A DNA stretch of 64,000 nt from Halichoerus grypus. Lineage: Eukaryota; Chordata; Mammalia; Carnivora; Phocidae. The stretch spans positions 126,908,131 through 126,972,130 of the forward strand of contig NC_135714.1 of NCBI RefSeq assembly GCF_964656455.1. The letters are read 5' to 3'. Numbering within the stretch: the stretch's first letter is position 1; every line of letters starts with the position of its first letter. The notes under the pieces are model-generated. The model had not been told where the DNA came from. It saw only the letters and a program-made list of their open reading frames with translations, and ran no database searches. Shown here piece after piece: positions 23,010 through 33,981 of the stretch. The translations under genes were made by a program, and so were the position numbers.

Positions 23010-23465
23010 AGCTTGGAAGTGTTGGAGGAATCATAGCCTTCATAGGTCCACTCAGGTTAAACCTGATTCCAAGAACCACTGTGGCTACCACCATGGTAGC
23101 AAAGATGAGATGCTGATATGAAGCAACAACGGTGGCAGCTTGGGCTGTCTATATGGACCAGAGCCTCAAATCCTGATGGAGCTGATCCAGTCTGGGGAAC
23201 CACCTAAGCTGAGTCTGATAACGTATCATATTCAAATAAGGATTCAAACTTTCCATAAAGAAAATAAAAGTGAGAAGGGCTGATGGACATATATCTGACC
23301 TATGTTCTTTGCTCTAAAGTTTGTTAAATTACCACCTCCGTAAAAATGTTAAGAACGTTCTCTGGAATGTTGCTGAAGCTATTTCTTCATTAATACCTGA
23401 GCCTTCAGTGACTACTGAGAAAATTGAAGATAATATCCAAGAAGATGCAGTTGTCCTCTGAGGCG
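23010..23465 (+). pseudogene. Decayed coding-like remnant, possibly ERV env-like
   Basis: One frame from about 23010 stays mostly open across 85 codons with scattered stops, including a GPEPQILMELIQSGEPPKL segment, then YHIQIR and, about 34 codons later, FVKLPPP. A second frame at 23349-23461 is open for 36 codons and ends in TGA. The spacing of the HI-x-I and VK-x-PP motifs faintly recalls the surface-subunit part of class II (betaretrovirus-like) endogenous env genes, but no LTR, gag or pol is seen next to it. It could equally be a processed-pseudogene fragment or chance. Not functional. Confidence 0.25.
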
Positions 23466-23544
23466 ACTCTGGAGCTCCTCACAGGCAGAATAGTTGGTTA
23501 GATGGCCATCAGAGATCTTGTCCTATTTTTTATATAGCCAAACC

Positions 23545-23755
23545 CAGGCATTGGTGTCAGAAAGCTGAGTTCAAATCCTGGTTTTGTCTCATGGAACAGT
23601 GTGACTCTGGGCAAATTCATCCTTTGCTGAGCCTGTTTCCTTGATTGTAAAGTAGGAAAATAATACCCATTGCTGGGAAGATTAAATAGGATAGTAAGTA
23701 AACTGAAAAATACAGTGCCTGATACACTGGGCATTCAATAAATGGAAATTATTAG
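23545..23755 (+). mobile_element. MIR
   Basis: Sense MIR order: 'gagttcaaatcctggttttg', 'tgactctgggcaaattcatcc', 'gagcctgtttccttgattgtaaagtaggaaaataata', 'attaaataggatag', 'cagtgcctgatacactgggcattcaataaatg'. Confidence 0.92.
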
Positions 23756-23859
23756 CTACTTTGTATGCATGCATGATAAAGCAACTCTTATGCTCATGGA
23801 GCCTCTTGAAAGAAAGATTTCTGTGGATGACACAGTTAGTCTCCATTCCCACCTTTACC

Positions 23860-24055
23860 ATGTACTATTGTAAACACGAATCATGTGTGACTTCATCTTT
23901 GTGGGCCTCAATTTTTCCATCTGTCAAATGAGCATATTTTATATCTACCTATAAGCTATTATTGGGAGCATAAATGATTTAATATGTGTATAAAGTACCT
24001 AGTGCAGTGTTTGACATATAGTAGGAATTAATCAGTGGTAGCTACTATAATTATA
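23860..24055 (+). mobile_element. MIR
   Basis: Sense MIR core 'tgtgacttcatctttgtgggcctcaatttttccatctgtcaaatgagcat', followed by 'taaatgatttaatatgtgtataaagtacctagtgcagtgtttgacatatagtagg'. Confidence 0.88.
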
Positions 24056-24368
24056 TAATTATTATAATTCATAATTCTCTCATATAGAAGTATAATCTAA
24101 CAAATAAAGTCAATCACTAGTGTCTGTCTTTCTCAACGGCCTCTTCCTATAAAGATATAATGGATCATGAGCAAAGTAGCTAAATCTGTGACTTTGTGAT
24201 TTTTCTATTTCAGTCTTTATGAGAATTGTCTGATAACACCATACTGTAACAAGCACTGCACTGTGTAGTGGGCTAAACAGCAGACTGAAACAGTACAAGC
24301 TTGACCTCTAGTAGCTTTCATACCATGATGCTGTGATAGTGGGAAAGAAGATGAAACTCCCCTATTTT

Positions 24369-24556
24369 TTTTTTTAAAGATTTTATTTATTTATTTGACA
24401 GAGACAGCGAGAGAGGGAACACAAGCAGGCAAAGTGGGAGAGGGAGAACAGGCTCCCTGCTGAACAGAGAGCCCGATGCGGGGCTCGATCCCAGGACCCT
24501 GGGATCATGACCCAAGCCGAAGGCAGACGCTTAACGACTGAGCCACCCAGGCGCCC
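24369..24556 (-). mobile_element. Can-SINE, young, minus strand
   Basis: Complete element with all parts in reverse order (A-tail, 'gacagagacagcgagagagg', 'gatgcggggctcgatccca', 'gagccacccaggcgccc'). Perfect 18-bp TSD 'atgaaactcccctatttt' at 24351-24368 and 24557-24574. Confidence 0.97.
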
Positions 24557-24619
24557 ATGAAACTCCCCTATTTTGAGTACAAACTATCCCCAAACGCTCT
24601 ATTGTTTTCCTTCACATAT

Positions 24620-24790
24620 AGTTAACCACCACAACAATCCTATGGTAGGCACTTTTATTTCCATACTGATGCTTAGAGAGTTTATATAACTTCCCCAAGG
24701 CTGTAGAGTTATACTATGACCCAATTAAAACCCTGGGTTGTCTGGCATCAAAGCCCTTGCCTTTCAACTATTCCACACTAAGCCCTTTCA
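24620..24790 (-). mobile_element. MIR
   Basis: Antisense MIR: 'acaacaatcctatggtaggcacttttatt', 'cttagagagtttatataacttccccaaggctgtagag', 'cctgggttgtctggcatcaaagcccttgcc'. Confidence 0.82.
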
Positions 24791-24799
24791 TGAGAACAG

Positions 24800-24910
24800 A
24801 AGTCACAAAATTTCCAGTTCTGCCTGCGCCATACACTTGGTTTGTGACCTTGAACAAAACATATCAATTTCTAGGCCTCAGTTTGCTAATCTCTAACCTG
24901 AGATGATTGC
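24800..24910 (+). mobile_element. MIR fragment
   Basis: 'cttggtttgtgaccttgaacaaaacatatcaatttctaggcctcagtttgctaatctctaacctgagatgat' follows the MIR core in sense orientation. Confidence 0.75.
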
Positions 24911-25139
24911 ATTATCTCAACTTGGTTCACTCCAAATCTGCAATTCTGTGCATACTGATTAGAAGAAATAATGATAATAAGTGCATCTGTGGCTGGGAAG
25001 GGGCGGTGGTCAAGATGTTGCTGGAGAGAGTGGATAGAAAAGCTATGCTCTGTAGCTGTCTTGTCCCTCTAGTTGGAGGTACACATGCCCAACGAGTTGA
25101 CAAGTGGATGCTTTTCAAACATAAGATTACATCATTCCA

Positions 25140-25620
25140 ATATCTTTCCATCTTACTTCAATGGCCTATCAGATTCTACTTGATTTTTCTGTCACCCCAT
25201 TATCCCTCTAACCTCACTTCCTACTCTGGTTCTTGCTCACTCCACCATGTTGACCTCCTTACTGGTACTGGAATACATCAGGCACACTCCGGGCTCAAAC
25301 CACCCCACCTTCTTATGACCAGGTCCTTCATCTCCTTGGGGTCTTTGATGAAATGACACCTATATCCTGGGACCTTCCTGGACCACTTGTTTAAAATAAC
25401 AAACCCCTCCTTTTCCAGCTATCCTCATATCACACCTGCTTCATTGTCTTCATAGTATGTATACCATCTAATACATGATACCTTTGATATCTTTATCAAT
25501 TGCCTATACTCCTGCCTGTAGAATGGAGAAAGATTTTGTCTCTATTGGTCACTACTGGATCTCCCATACCCTGAACAATCTTAACACATTTCTCTGAACA
25601 CTCCAAATTATACCTATTTA
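25140..25620 (+). mobile_element. LINE L2 fragment
   Basis: Phrases in L2 3'-end order: 'gaccttcctggaccacttgtttaaaataacaaacccctcc', 'cacctgcttcattgtcttcatagtatgtat', 'gcctgtagaatggagaaagattttgtctc', 'ctggatctcccataccctgaac'. Ancient and diverged. The 149-codon plus-strand frame at 24907-25356 runs into this element and shows no protein family, so I do not call it a gene. Confidence 0.75.
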
Positions 25621-26136
25621 TAGAGCAATTCCTCCTGAAGAACTGATGGCAGACTGAACAGCTTCTGAACAACAAAACAAAAGATAGAGACAATGGTAAA
25701 AGAGAATGGCAAAAGAGACAGAGACAGGGTAACAAAAGGAACCCCCACCTTTGACAATGTGAACTGCAGTGGGGAGCTATAGTACTGAGGGACCAGGAAC
25801 AGATGCATTTGTCCTTGGGCACAGAAAGAAAAAAACAGCCCAGCTTAAAAGTTCAGCTAGTTTATAAAAGCTCTAGCCCTAGAACTCTGCCAAACGGTAG
25901 GGTGGGAGGGGCTGATGAACATGGTCTATGCTCCCATCTACCTTGAAAGTGCAGACCAGTGAAAGGTCTGGGGGCCCTAACCTGCCTGCTGCTTCAGTAA
26001 GCCCCAGGCCCCGCCAAAGGGACCACAGGGCAGTGCATACCAGGACACCCCAGTCAGCACTTGCTATAGCTCCAGCCTTTGTACCAAGGTGACACAGACA
26101 CAAATCACCCCAGAACACTCCAGGCCCATACCACTT

Positions 26137-27046
26137 TGGCTTCAGATGGCTTGCTAGGGGTACCCCTGGCACAGAGCATTCTGGTACCTCCTGGCTGATA
26201 CCTGCTTCATATCCAGCTGCTCTGTCAGAATGCCCCCTGCATGGAGTATCCTGAGAACCCCTGCCCTATGCCAGCCTCAGTTACAGCCACCCTGCCAGGG
26301 TACACCTGCTCCGTGCAGAGCACCCTGGAACACTCCCACCCATGCTGGCCTCAGCTCCCAGTGTCCAGCCAGAGTGCCTCCTGTGCTGAGCACCCTGAAA
26401 CATCCCAGCTTATACCCACTTCAGCTTCACTGTCCTGCCAAGGCACATTTTGTACAGAGAGCCCAGGGACAACACCAGCTACTACTTCAGGTTTAGCAGT
26501 CCTCTCAGGGAGCTGCCTATGTGGAGTACCCCTGGACCCCTTGGCTTGTACCCTGCCTTAGCTCCAGCCACTCCTCCAGGGAACTCTCTGTGTGGAGAGT
26601 CCTGGGACACCCCAATTTACACCCACTTCAGCTATTCTTCCAGGGGCCCTCTGCACACAGAGCATGCACACTGCCTCAGCTCCAGTTGCCCTGCCAGGGC
26701 ACGCCCTGCACCAAGTGCCTTGAGACATCCCAGCTTGCACCCACTTCAGCTTCAGCTGTCCTGCAATGAGTATCTGCTACACAGAGCCCTAGGATTTCCT
26801 GGCCTGAACCATGTCTCAGTTCTAGCCACACTCACAGGGAACCCTCTGTGCAGAGAGCCCTAGGATACCCCTGCTTATACCCATTTTGGCTTCAGCTATC
26901 TTCATTGGTGCCCTCTGTGCATAGAACCTCAGGACCACTTGGCTTGCACTCACTTCAGGTTCAGCTGTCCTGCCAGGGCACCCTCTGAGCAGAGAACCTC
27001 AAAGCCACCCTGGCCCACATCCACTTCAGCTCCAGCTATCCTAGCA
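26137..27046 (+). repeat. About 70-bp tandem array (13-14 copies) in L1 5'UTR
   Basis: A GC-rich unit containing 'ttcagctccagctgtcctgccagggcaccctctgtgcagagagccc...' style text recurs with starts near 26139, 26208, 26274, 26350, 26421, 26486, 26557, 26627, 26673, 26745, 26815, 26886, 26953 and 27024. Spacing is mostly 65-76 bp, with one short 46-bp unit. Copies are degenerate. The array creates long open frames (26230-26496, 26241-26561, 26450-26863, all plus) that are cysteine- and proline-rich only because of the repeat; they are not genes. Tandem units in L1 5'UTRs are known from other mammals, where they carry promoter activity. Confidence 0.85.
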
Positions 27047-27060
27047 CAGCCTAAAAGAGA

Positions 27061-27905
27061 GCAAGACAAAAACCTCAGAAAAAGAACTAAATGAAATGGA
27101 GATAACCAATGTGCTTGATAAAGAATTTAAAAATGATCATAAGGATGTTTACCAAGCTGGAGAGAAGAATGAAAGAACTCAGTAAGATTTTCAATAAAGA
27201 GATAGAAAATATAAAAAAGAACCAACCAGAGTTGAAGAATTTAATGAGTGAAATGAAAAATACACTAGAAGGAATTAACAGATTAGCGGATACAGAAAAA
27301 AAAAATAACAGCAATCTGGAAGACAGGGTAATGGAAAGCACCTAAGCTGAACAGCAAAAGAGAAAAAAGTAAAAAAAAAATGAGGCTAGGTTAAGCAATC
27401 TCTTGGATGACATCAAGAGAATAAACATTTATATTATAGGGATCCTAGAAAAAGGAGAGACGGGGGCAAAAAACTTATTTGAAGAAACAATAACTGGAAA
27501 CTTTCTGAACCTAGGGAAGGAAATAGACATCCAGTATCAAGAAGCACAGAGTGTTTTAAACAGGATAAACCCAAGGAGTTCTACACCATAACACATAATA
27601 ATTAAAATGTCAGATGTTAAAGATAAAGAGAGAATTTTAAAAGCATCAAAAGAGAAGCAAAAAGTTAGGTACAAGAGAAACACTATAAGGCTACCAGCTG
27701 ATTTTTCAATAGAAACTGCAGACCAGAAGAAAGTGGCATGAAATATTCGAAGTGCAGAAAGGAAAAAAAAATTACAACCAAAAATACTTTACCCAGCAAG
27801 GTTATCATTCAAAATTGAAGGAGAGATAGTTTCCCAGACAAACAAAAGTTAAAAATATTTATCACCACTAAAGCCATATGAGAAATGTTAAAGGGACTTC
27901 TTTAA
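27061..27905 (+). pseudogene. L1 ORF1 remnant, broken
   Basis: Frame 27109-27345 encodes a lysine- and glutamate-rich helical segment (KELSKIFNKEIENIKKNQPE) like the ORF1p coiled coil. Frame 27403-27591 continues with IIGILEKGETGAKNLFEE, the start of the RNA-binding domain. Further in-frame pieces (KDKERILKASKEKQK, IRLPADFSIET) and the end 'gaaatgttaaagggacttctttaa' complete the order. At least three stops or shifts break it. It parallels the ORF1 remnant at 14902-15783 but is a separate copy. Confidence 0.85.
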
Positions 27906-28131
27906 GTAGGAAAAAAGGCCATAATTAGACGTAAGAAAATTATAAATAAAAGATATAAATTATGACAGTATTTAAATAAAAGGTGAAGGAGGGAGTTTAA
28001 AAAAATGGAGGTTTTTTTTTTTTTTTAGAATGTGATGGACTTAAATGCCCATTACCTTAATATAGACTACTATATACTTAGGATGTTATTTATATATGAA
28101 CCTCATGGTTTATAATCCAAACCCAAAACCT

Positions 28132-28235
28132 ATAATAGATACATAAAAAATAAAGAAAGTGAAACATAATACTACATAAACTCATAATAGATACATAAAT
28201 ATAAAGAAAGCCAAACATAACACTACAGAAACTCA
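28132..28235 (+). repeat. 52-bp tandem duplication inside L1 spacer
   Basis: 28132-28183 and 28184-28235 both run 'ataatagatacataaa...taaagaaag..aaacataa.actaca.aaactc' with about six differences. This local duplication sits just upstream of the ORF2 remnant, next to the deleted endonuclease start. Confidence 0.8.
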
Positions 28236-28239
28236 TCGA

Positions 28240-31200
28240 TCACAAAGAAAGAGAACTATATCCTGCCTACAAGAGGCTTCACATCAGTCTGAAAGTGAAG
28301 GGATGGAAAAAAATTCACCATGCAAATGGCAGTGAAAAAATAGCCAGGATGTCAATACTTACATCAGACAAAATAGACTTAAAGATTGTAACAAGAGACA
28401 AAGAAAGGCATTACATAATGATAAAAGGATCAATCCAACAAGAATACATAACAGTCTAAATATCTATGCATCCAACATTGGAGCACCTAAATACATAAAA
28501 TAAATATTAAAGGACATAAAAGGAGAAACAGTAATACAATAGTAGTAGGGGACTTTAACACTCCACTTACAACAATGGATAGATCATCCAGACAGAAAAT
28601 CAGTAAGAAAACAGTGTCTTTAAATGACACATTAGACCAGATGGATATAACAAATATATACAGAACATTCCATCCCAAAACAACAGAATACACATTCTTT
28701 CCAAGTGCACTTGGAATATTCTCCAGAATAGATCATGTGTGAGGCCACAAAACAAGTCTCAATAAATTTAAGACTGAAATTATACCATGCACCTTTCTGA
28801 CCAAAATGGTATGAAACTTGAAATTAATCACAAGGAAAAAAATTGGAAAAAACACAAACATGTGGATGCTAAACAACATGATACTAAACAACCAATGGGT
28901 CAATGAAGATATCAAAGAAGAAATAAAAAATACATGGAGACAATTGAAAATGAAAACACAATGGTCCAAAATCCTTGGGACACAGCAAAGGCAGTTCTAA
29001 GAGGGAAATATATAGCAATATAGACCTACCTACCTCAAGAAACAAGAAAAAGTTTAAATAAACAATCTAACCTTACAGCTAAAGGAATTAGAAAAAGGAG
29101 AACAAACAAAGCTCAAGGTGAGCAGAAGGAAGGAGATAATAAAAATCAGAGTAAAAATAAATGACATAGAGACTAAAAAACAATAGAAAAGATCAGTGAA
29201 CCCAAGAGCTGATTCTTTGAAAAAATAAAATTCATAAACTCTTAGCCAGACTCATCAAGGAAAAAAGAGGAAAAAGAGAGAGAGAGAGAGAGGGCCCAAA
29301 TGAATTAAATCAGATATGAGAGAGAAGTAACAACTGGACACCACAGAAATGCAAAAGATTATAAGAGAATACAGTGAAAAATTTTATGCCAACAAATTGG
29401 ACAACCTAGAAAAAATGGATAAATTCCTAGGAACATACAATCTTCTAAAATTGAATCAGGAAGAAATAGAAAATCTGAAGAGACCAATTACTAGTAACGA
29501 ATATGAATCAGTAATAAAAGAACCCAAAAATAAAAGTCCAGGACCAGAAGGATTCACATGTGAATTCTACCAAACACTTAAAGAAGACTTAATACCTATT
29601 CTCCTCAAACTATACCAAACAATAGAATAGGAAAGTAAGCTTCCAAATATATTTTACAATACTAGCAAAGTAGTATTTTATCAATACTGTGATAGAAATC
29701 AGACAAAGACATCACAAAAGAAAAAAAAAAAAAACACTACAGGCCAATATCCTTGAGAACACAGATGAAAAAAATCCTCAACAAAATATGAGCAAATCAC
29801 ATTCAACAATATATTAAAATGATCACTCACCATGATCAAGTGTGATTTGTTGTGGGGATGTAAGGATGGTTCAGTATTAGCAGATTAGTCAATGTGATAC
29901 ACCACATCAACAAAAAAAAGGATAAAGACCATATGATAATCTCAATAGATGCAGAAAAAAGTATTTGACAAAATTGAATATCCATTCATGATTAAAAAAA
30001 TGCTCAAGAAAGTGGGTGTAGAGGGAACATACTTCAACATAATAAAGCCCATATATGAAAAACCCACAGCTAACACCATATTCAATGATGAAAAACTGAG
30101 AGCTTTTCCTCTAAGATCAGGAACAAGACAAAGATGCCCACTCTAACTGCTTTTATTCAATACAGTACTGGAAGTCCTAGCCACAGCAATAAGACAACAA
30201 AAAGAAATAAGAGGAATCCATGTTGGTAAAGAAGTTAAATCGTCACTATTGGCAGATGACATGATACTATACATAGAAAACTCTAAGGACTCCACCAAAA
30301 AACTACTAAAACTAAGAGTGAATTCAGTAAAGTAGCAGGATAAAAAATTAACACCCAGAAACCTGTAGCATTTCTATACAGTAATAAAGTAGCAGGAAGG
30401 TATATTAAGAAACAATTCCATTTACTATTGCACCAGAAAGAATAAAATACCTAGGAATACACATAACCAAGGAGGTGAAAGACTTACTCTGTAAACCATG
30501 AAACACTGACGAAAGAAATTGAAGAAGACACAAACAAATGGAAAAATATTCCATGTCATGGATTAAAAGAATTAATATTATTAAAATGTTCATATTACCC
30601 AAAGCAATCTAGATTCAATGCAACCCCTATCAAAACACCAACACAGCTTTTTTCTCAGAACTAGAACAAAGAATCTTAAAACTTATATGGAACCATAAGA
30701 CACTTCAAATAGCCAAAGCAATCCTGAGAAAGAACAAAACTGGAGGTATCACAATTCCAGATTTCAAGATATCCTACAAAGATATGGTAATTAAAACAGT
30801 ATGGTATTGGCATAAAAATAGACGCATAAATCAATGGAACAGGATAGAGACCCCAGAAATAAACTCACACTTATATGGTCACTTAATATATGACAAAGAA
30901 TGCAATAATATACAATGAGGAAAAGACAGTCTCTTCAACAAATGGTGCTGGGAAAACTGGACAGCTACATGCAAAAGAATGAAACAGTACTACTTTCTAA
31001 TATGATACACAAAAATAAACTCAAAGTGGATTAAAGACACAAATGTGAAACCTTAAACCATAAAAATCCTAGAAGAGAACAAAGGCAATAATTTCTTTGA
31101 CATTGGTCATAGCAACATTTTTCTAGATATGTCTCCTAAGGCAAGGGAAACAAAAGCAAAAACAAACTATTGGGACTTCATCAAAATAAAAAGCTTTTGC

Positions 31201-31960
31201 ACAAGGAAGGAAATCATCAACAAAACAAAAAGTTAACCTATGTAACTGGAAAAGATATTTGCAAATGATGTATCTGATAGGGGGTTAATGCCCAAAATAT
31301 ATAAAGAAGTTACATAACTCAACATCAAAGAAAGCAAATAATCCAATTAAAAAATGAGCAGAGGACCTGAAAACACATTTCTTCAAAGAGGAAATACAGA
31401 TGGCCAAAAGACACGTGAAAAGATGCTCAACATCACTAATCATCAGGGAAATGCAAATCAAAACCACATTGAGATATCACCTTACATCTGTCAGAATGGC
31501 TAGAATCAGAAAGACAAGAACTAACAAGTGTTGGCAAGGATGTGGAAAAAAAGGAACTCTTCTGCTGTGTTGATGGGAATATAAATTGGTACAGCCACAG
31601 TGGAAAACAGTATGGAGGCTCCTCAAAGAATTAAAAATAGAAATACCATATGATCCAATAATTCCACTATTGAGTACTGATCCAAAAAAAAAAAAAAATG
31701 AAAACACTAATTTGAAAAAATACATGCACCCCTATGTTTACTGCAGCATTATTAACAATAGTCAAGATATGGAAAAAACTTAAGTGTTCATTGATAGATG
31801 AATGGTTAAAGAAGATATGGTTTATATATTCAGTGGAATATTATAAATATTATAGCCATAAAAAAGGATGAGATTGTGCCATTTGTGACTACATTGATGG
31901 ACCTAGAGGGTATTATGCTAAGCAAAATAAGTCAGACTGAGAAAGGCAATGATATGAAAC
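28240..31960 (+). pseudogene. L1 ORF2 remnant with RT active-site motif
   Basis: The endonuclease N-terminus (LNVNGLN region) is missing; the sequence joins directly at 'actatatcctgcctacaagagg'. Frame 29349-29630 holds [20 protein letters not shown] and IPILLKLYQ, the N-terminal RT region. Frame 29949-30146 holds [15 protein letters not shown] and [13 protein letters not shown], the RT palm. The catalytic pair follows at 30249-30260 as LADD within [12 protein letters not shown]. Frame 31586-31783 has the [11 protein letters not shown] motif of the C-terminal region. The order matches L1 ORF2 throughout. Stops and frameshifts separate every piece. Confidence 0.88.
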
Positions 31961-32354
31961 CTTATGAATCGTAATATGTGGAATCCAAAAAATAAAACAA
32001 ATGAATAAATGAAGAAAAAGCAGAATCACACCTATAAATACAGATAAGAAACTGATGGTTGCCAGAGGGAAGGGGGTGTGGGTATGGGCAAAACACGTGA
32101 AGAGCAGTGCGAAATATAGGCTTCCAGTTATAGAATGAATAAACATGGGAATAAGAGGCACAGCATAGGGAATATAGTCAATGATATTGTAATAGCATTA
32201 TATGGTTACAGATGGTAGTCACACTTGTGGTGAGCATAGCATAATGTATAGAGATGGTGAATAACTATGTTGTATACCTGAAGTTAATTAACATTGTATG
32301 TCAACGGTACTCGAATAAAAATATTTTAAAAATGAAATAGTCTAAAAGTTCACA

Positions 32355-32760
32355 TTTACTAGTTAATTTTACAATATAATATAATATTTACCTCAATTAT
32401 TAACAATCTGTAATGTATATACAAATTTTGGTTGAAGAATGAAAGACTTCCAAATTAAGAATTACTTGCAGATTTCAGTTTTTCCATCAATAATGCTCAA
32501 AATTAATTATACTTTATTTGCAAGTAAATGCTTAAAATTCTGAGTTTACATATTCAGTAGAAATTGTATATCATGGCTATCAAAATCATTAAAACATCTT
32601 CAAACTAATTACCATATATTATAGACTAACTTCATATTACAAAAAAGGAGAAAGCCATAAAAAATTTTTTGAGTTGAAGTGCATAAAAATGATCTTGATG
32701 TGTTGTTGCTCAAACCAGTATTAGGAGACTGCCTGTTTTGTATTTTAGTAGACCTTCTGA
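32355..32760. other. Unassigned AT-rich sequence
   Basis: No gene, RNA or named repeat recognised between the L1 end and the MER5A element. Confidence 0.6.
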
Positions 32761-32765
32761 CTATT

Positions 32766-32915
32766 TAACCAGTGCTTCACAAACTTTAGTATGTATATAA
32801 ATCAATGCAGGTTTTGTTAAAATGCAGGTTCTGATTCAAAAGTTTTGGTGCATGACCTGAGATTCTCCATACCTAGAAGGCATAACAGTGATACTGACGC
32901 TGGTCCTCAGAGCAT
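32766..32915 (+). mobile_element. MER5A-like hAT DNA transposon
   Basis: 'cagtgcttcacaaactttagtatgtat', 'ttttgttaaaatgcaggttctgattca', 'acctgagattctccat' and 'gatactgacgctggtcctcagagcatc' follow the MER5A/B consensus. Non-autonomous, no transposase. Confidence 0.8.
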
Positions 32916-33792
32916 CTAAAGTGGAGCCAAATTTCTAGCGCATCTGCCTTCTCCTAATATTACAATTATAGAGTCAAATGAACTCAAAATAGAGAACATT
33001 CTCTAAATAGAACATTCTCTCCAGAAAAAGCTTCATGGATACATTGACCAACTGGTGTCATTTGGTGCTGGAATGAAATACAAAAGCTTGCTGTTACAGA
33101 CCTTGCTATTACATCAGCTGGAGAAACAAGAAGGAGAGGACTGATTTTCAGGCATTAGGTGCATCTGATATCTAAAGAAATGGGGTGGAGCATCTTGACT
33201 CTTCTCTATGAGTAGAAACTTATTTCATTGCTGTATTCTAGCTGCAAACTGGGTTTTTAAATTTTAATATTTTAAAACTGTAATTCTCTTATTCTCTAAT
33301 AACACAGCAGAAAGGGGAAGATAACTGAAAACTTTAATCCCTAAAATATGCAGTGAAATTGAATAAGGGATTGGAATGAGAACGATCACAGATTTAGTTG
33401 TTAACACAACTAGCATAGGAATTGCAGAGAAAAGAACACAGGCTGCCTCATTTTGCCATTGCTTTTGTTCAGCATGGCTCATTGAACTTTGGGTATATAC
33501 TCAAGTGGCTTCACATACATAGGGCCCAGTTTTACAGGTGGAGTGACCCATAGTACAGCAGTAATTCTGTAAGATAAGCATCTACCACTGGTCTCCTCCC
33601 TGGAAGGAGTTCTGTTTGAAATGGACATACCAAAACTTCTTTTGGTGGTTACTGACAGCACCCAGAAACCTATTTCTGGTTTGGATTGACAGGGCTCTGA
33701 ATTGACAGGAAAATATGAGAGGATAGTGGGGCAAGATTTGTCTTTCTGTGTCCAGGAAGCTCCATTGCTGGCTGTGGAGAATGAAGGGGAGT

Positions 33793-33859
33793 TAAATATA
33801 TATCTTTATGCTACTTAAATACATATCTTTATGCTGCTAAAATATATCTTTATGCTACT
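33793..33859. repeat. Three tandem copies of a 21-23 bp unit
   Basis: 33793-33815, 33816-33838 and 33839-33859 all contain 'atctttatgct.ct', with 1-3 differences between copies. Confidence 0.9.
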
Positions 33860-33944
33860 CTTCAACTTGTGAAAAGAAGAGAGTTTTAATTCAGCAGGAA
33901 CACTTTACTTGGATTATTTGGTATCTTGCCTTCCTCCTGACTTC

Positions 33945-33981
33945 TGGTACATGCTTTTGAATGGCTCAAAAGCATGTACCA
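33945..33981. repeat. Perfect inverted repeat, 16-bp arms, 5-nt loop
   Basis: Arm 'tggtacatgcttttga' (33945-33960), loop 'atggc', arm 'tcaaaagcatgtacca' (33966-33981) with no mismatch. It lies outside any repeat I recognise. The stem is shorter than a usual microRNA precursor. Confidence 0.92.

Larger units (their letters stand above)
25856..32342 (+). mobile_element. Old near-full-length L1 (about 6.5 kb)
   Basis: 5'UTR with a tandem array (to 27046), ORF1 (about 27061-27905), ORF2 (about 28240-31960) and 3' end 'gtatgtcaacggtactcgaataaaaatattttaaaaa'. A candidate 10-bp TSD, 'taaaagttca', lies at 25846-25855 and 32343-32352, just outside the 5' start and the A-rich 3' end, which supports a single full-length insertion. 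The start of the ORF2 endonuclease is deleted, and stops and shifts are common throughout, so it is inactive. Divergence and the long inter-ORF spacer suggest an L1M-type family. Confidence 0.87.

Noticed and set aside
24907..25356. 149-codon plus-strand frame
   Set aside because: It runs from a MIR edge into an L2 element; composition and context are those of repeats.
26230..26863. Long overlapping plus-strand frames (88-137 codons) rich in Cys, Pro and Ser
   Set aside because: They arise from the 70-bp tandem array of the L1 5'UTR. All frames are partly open because of the composition, and the unit length is not a multiple of three.
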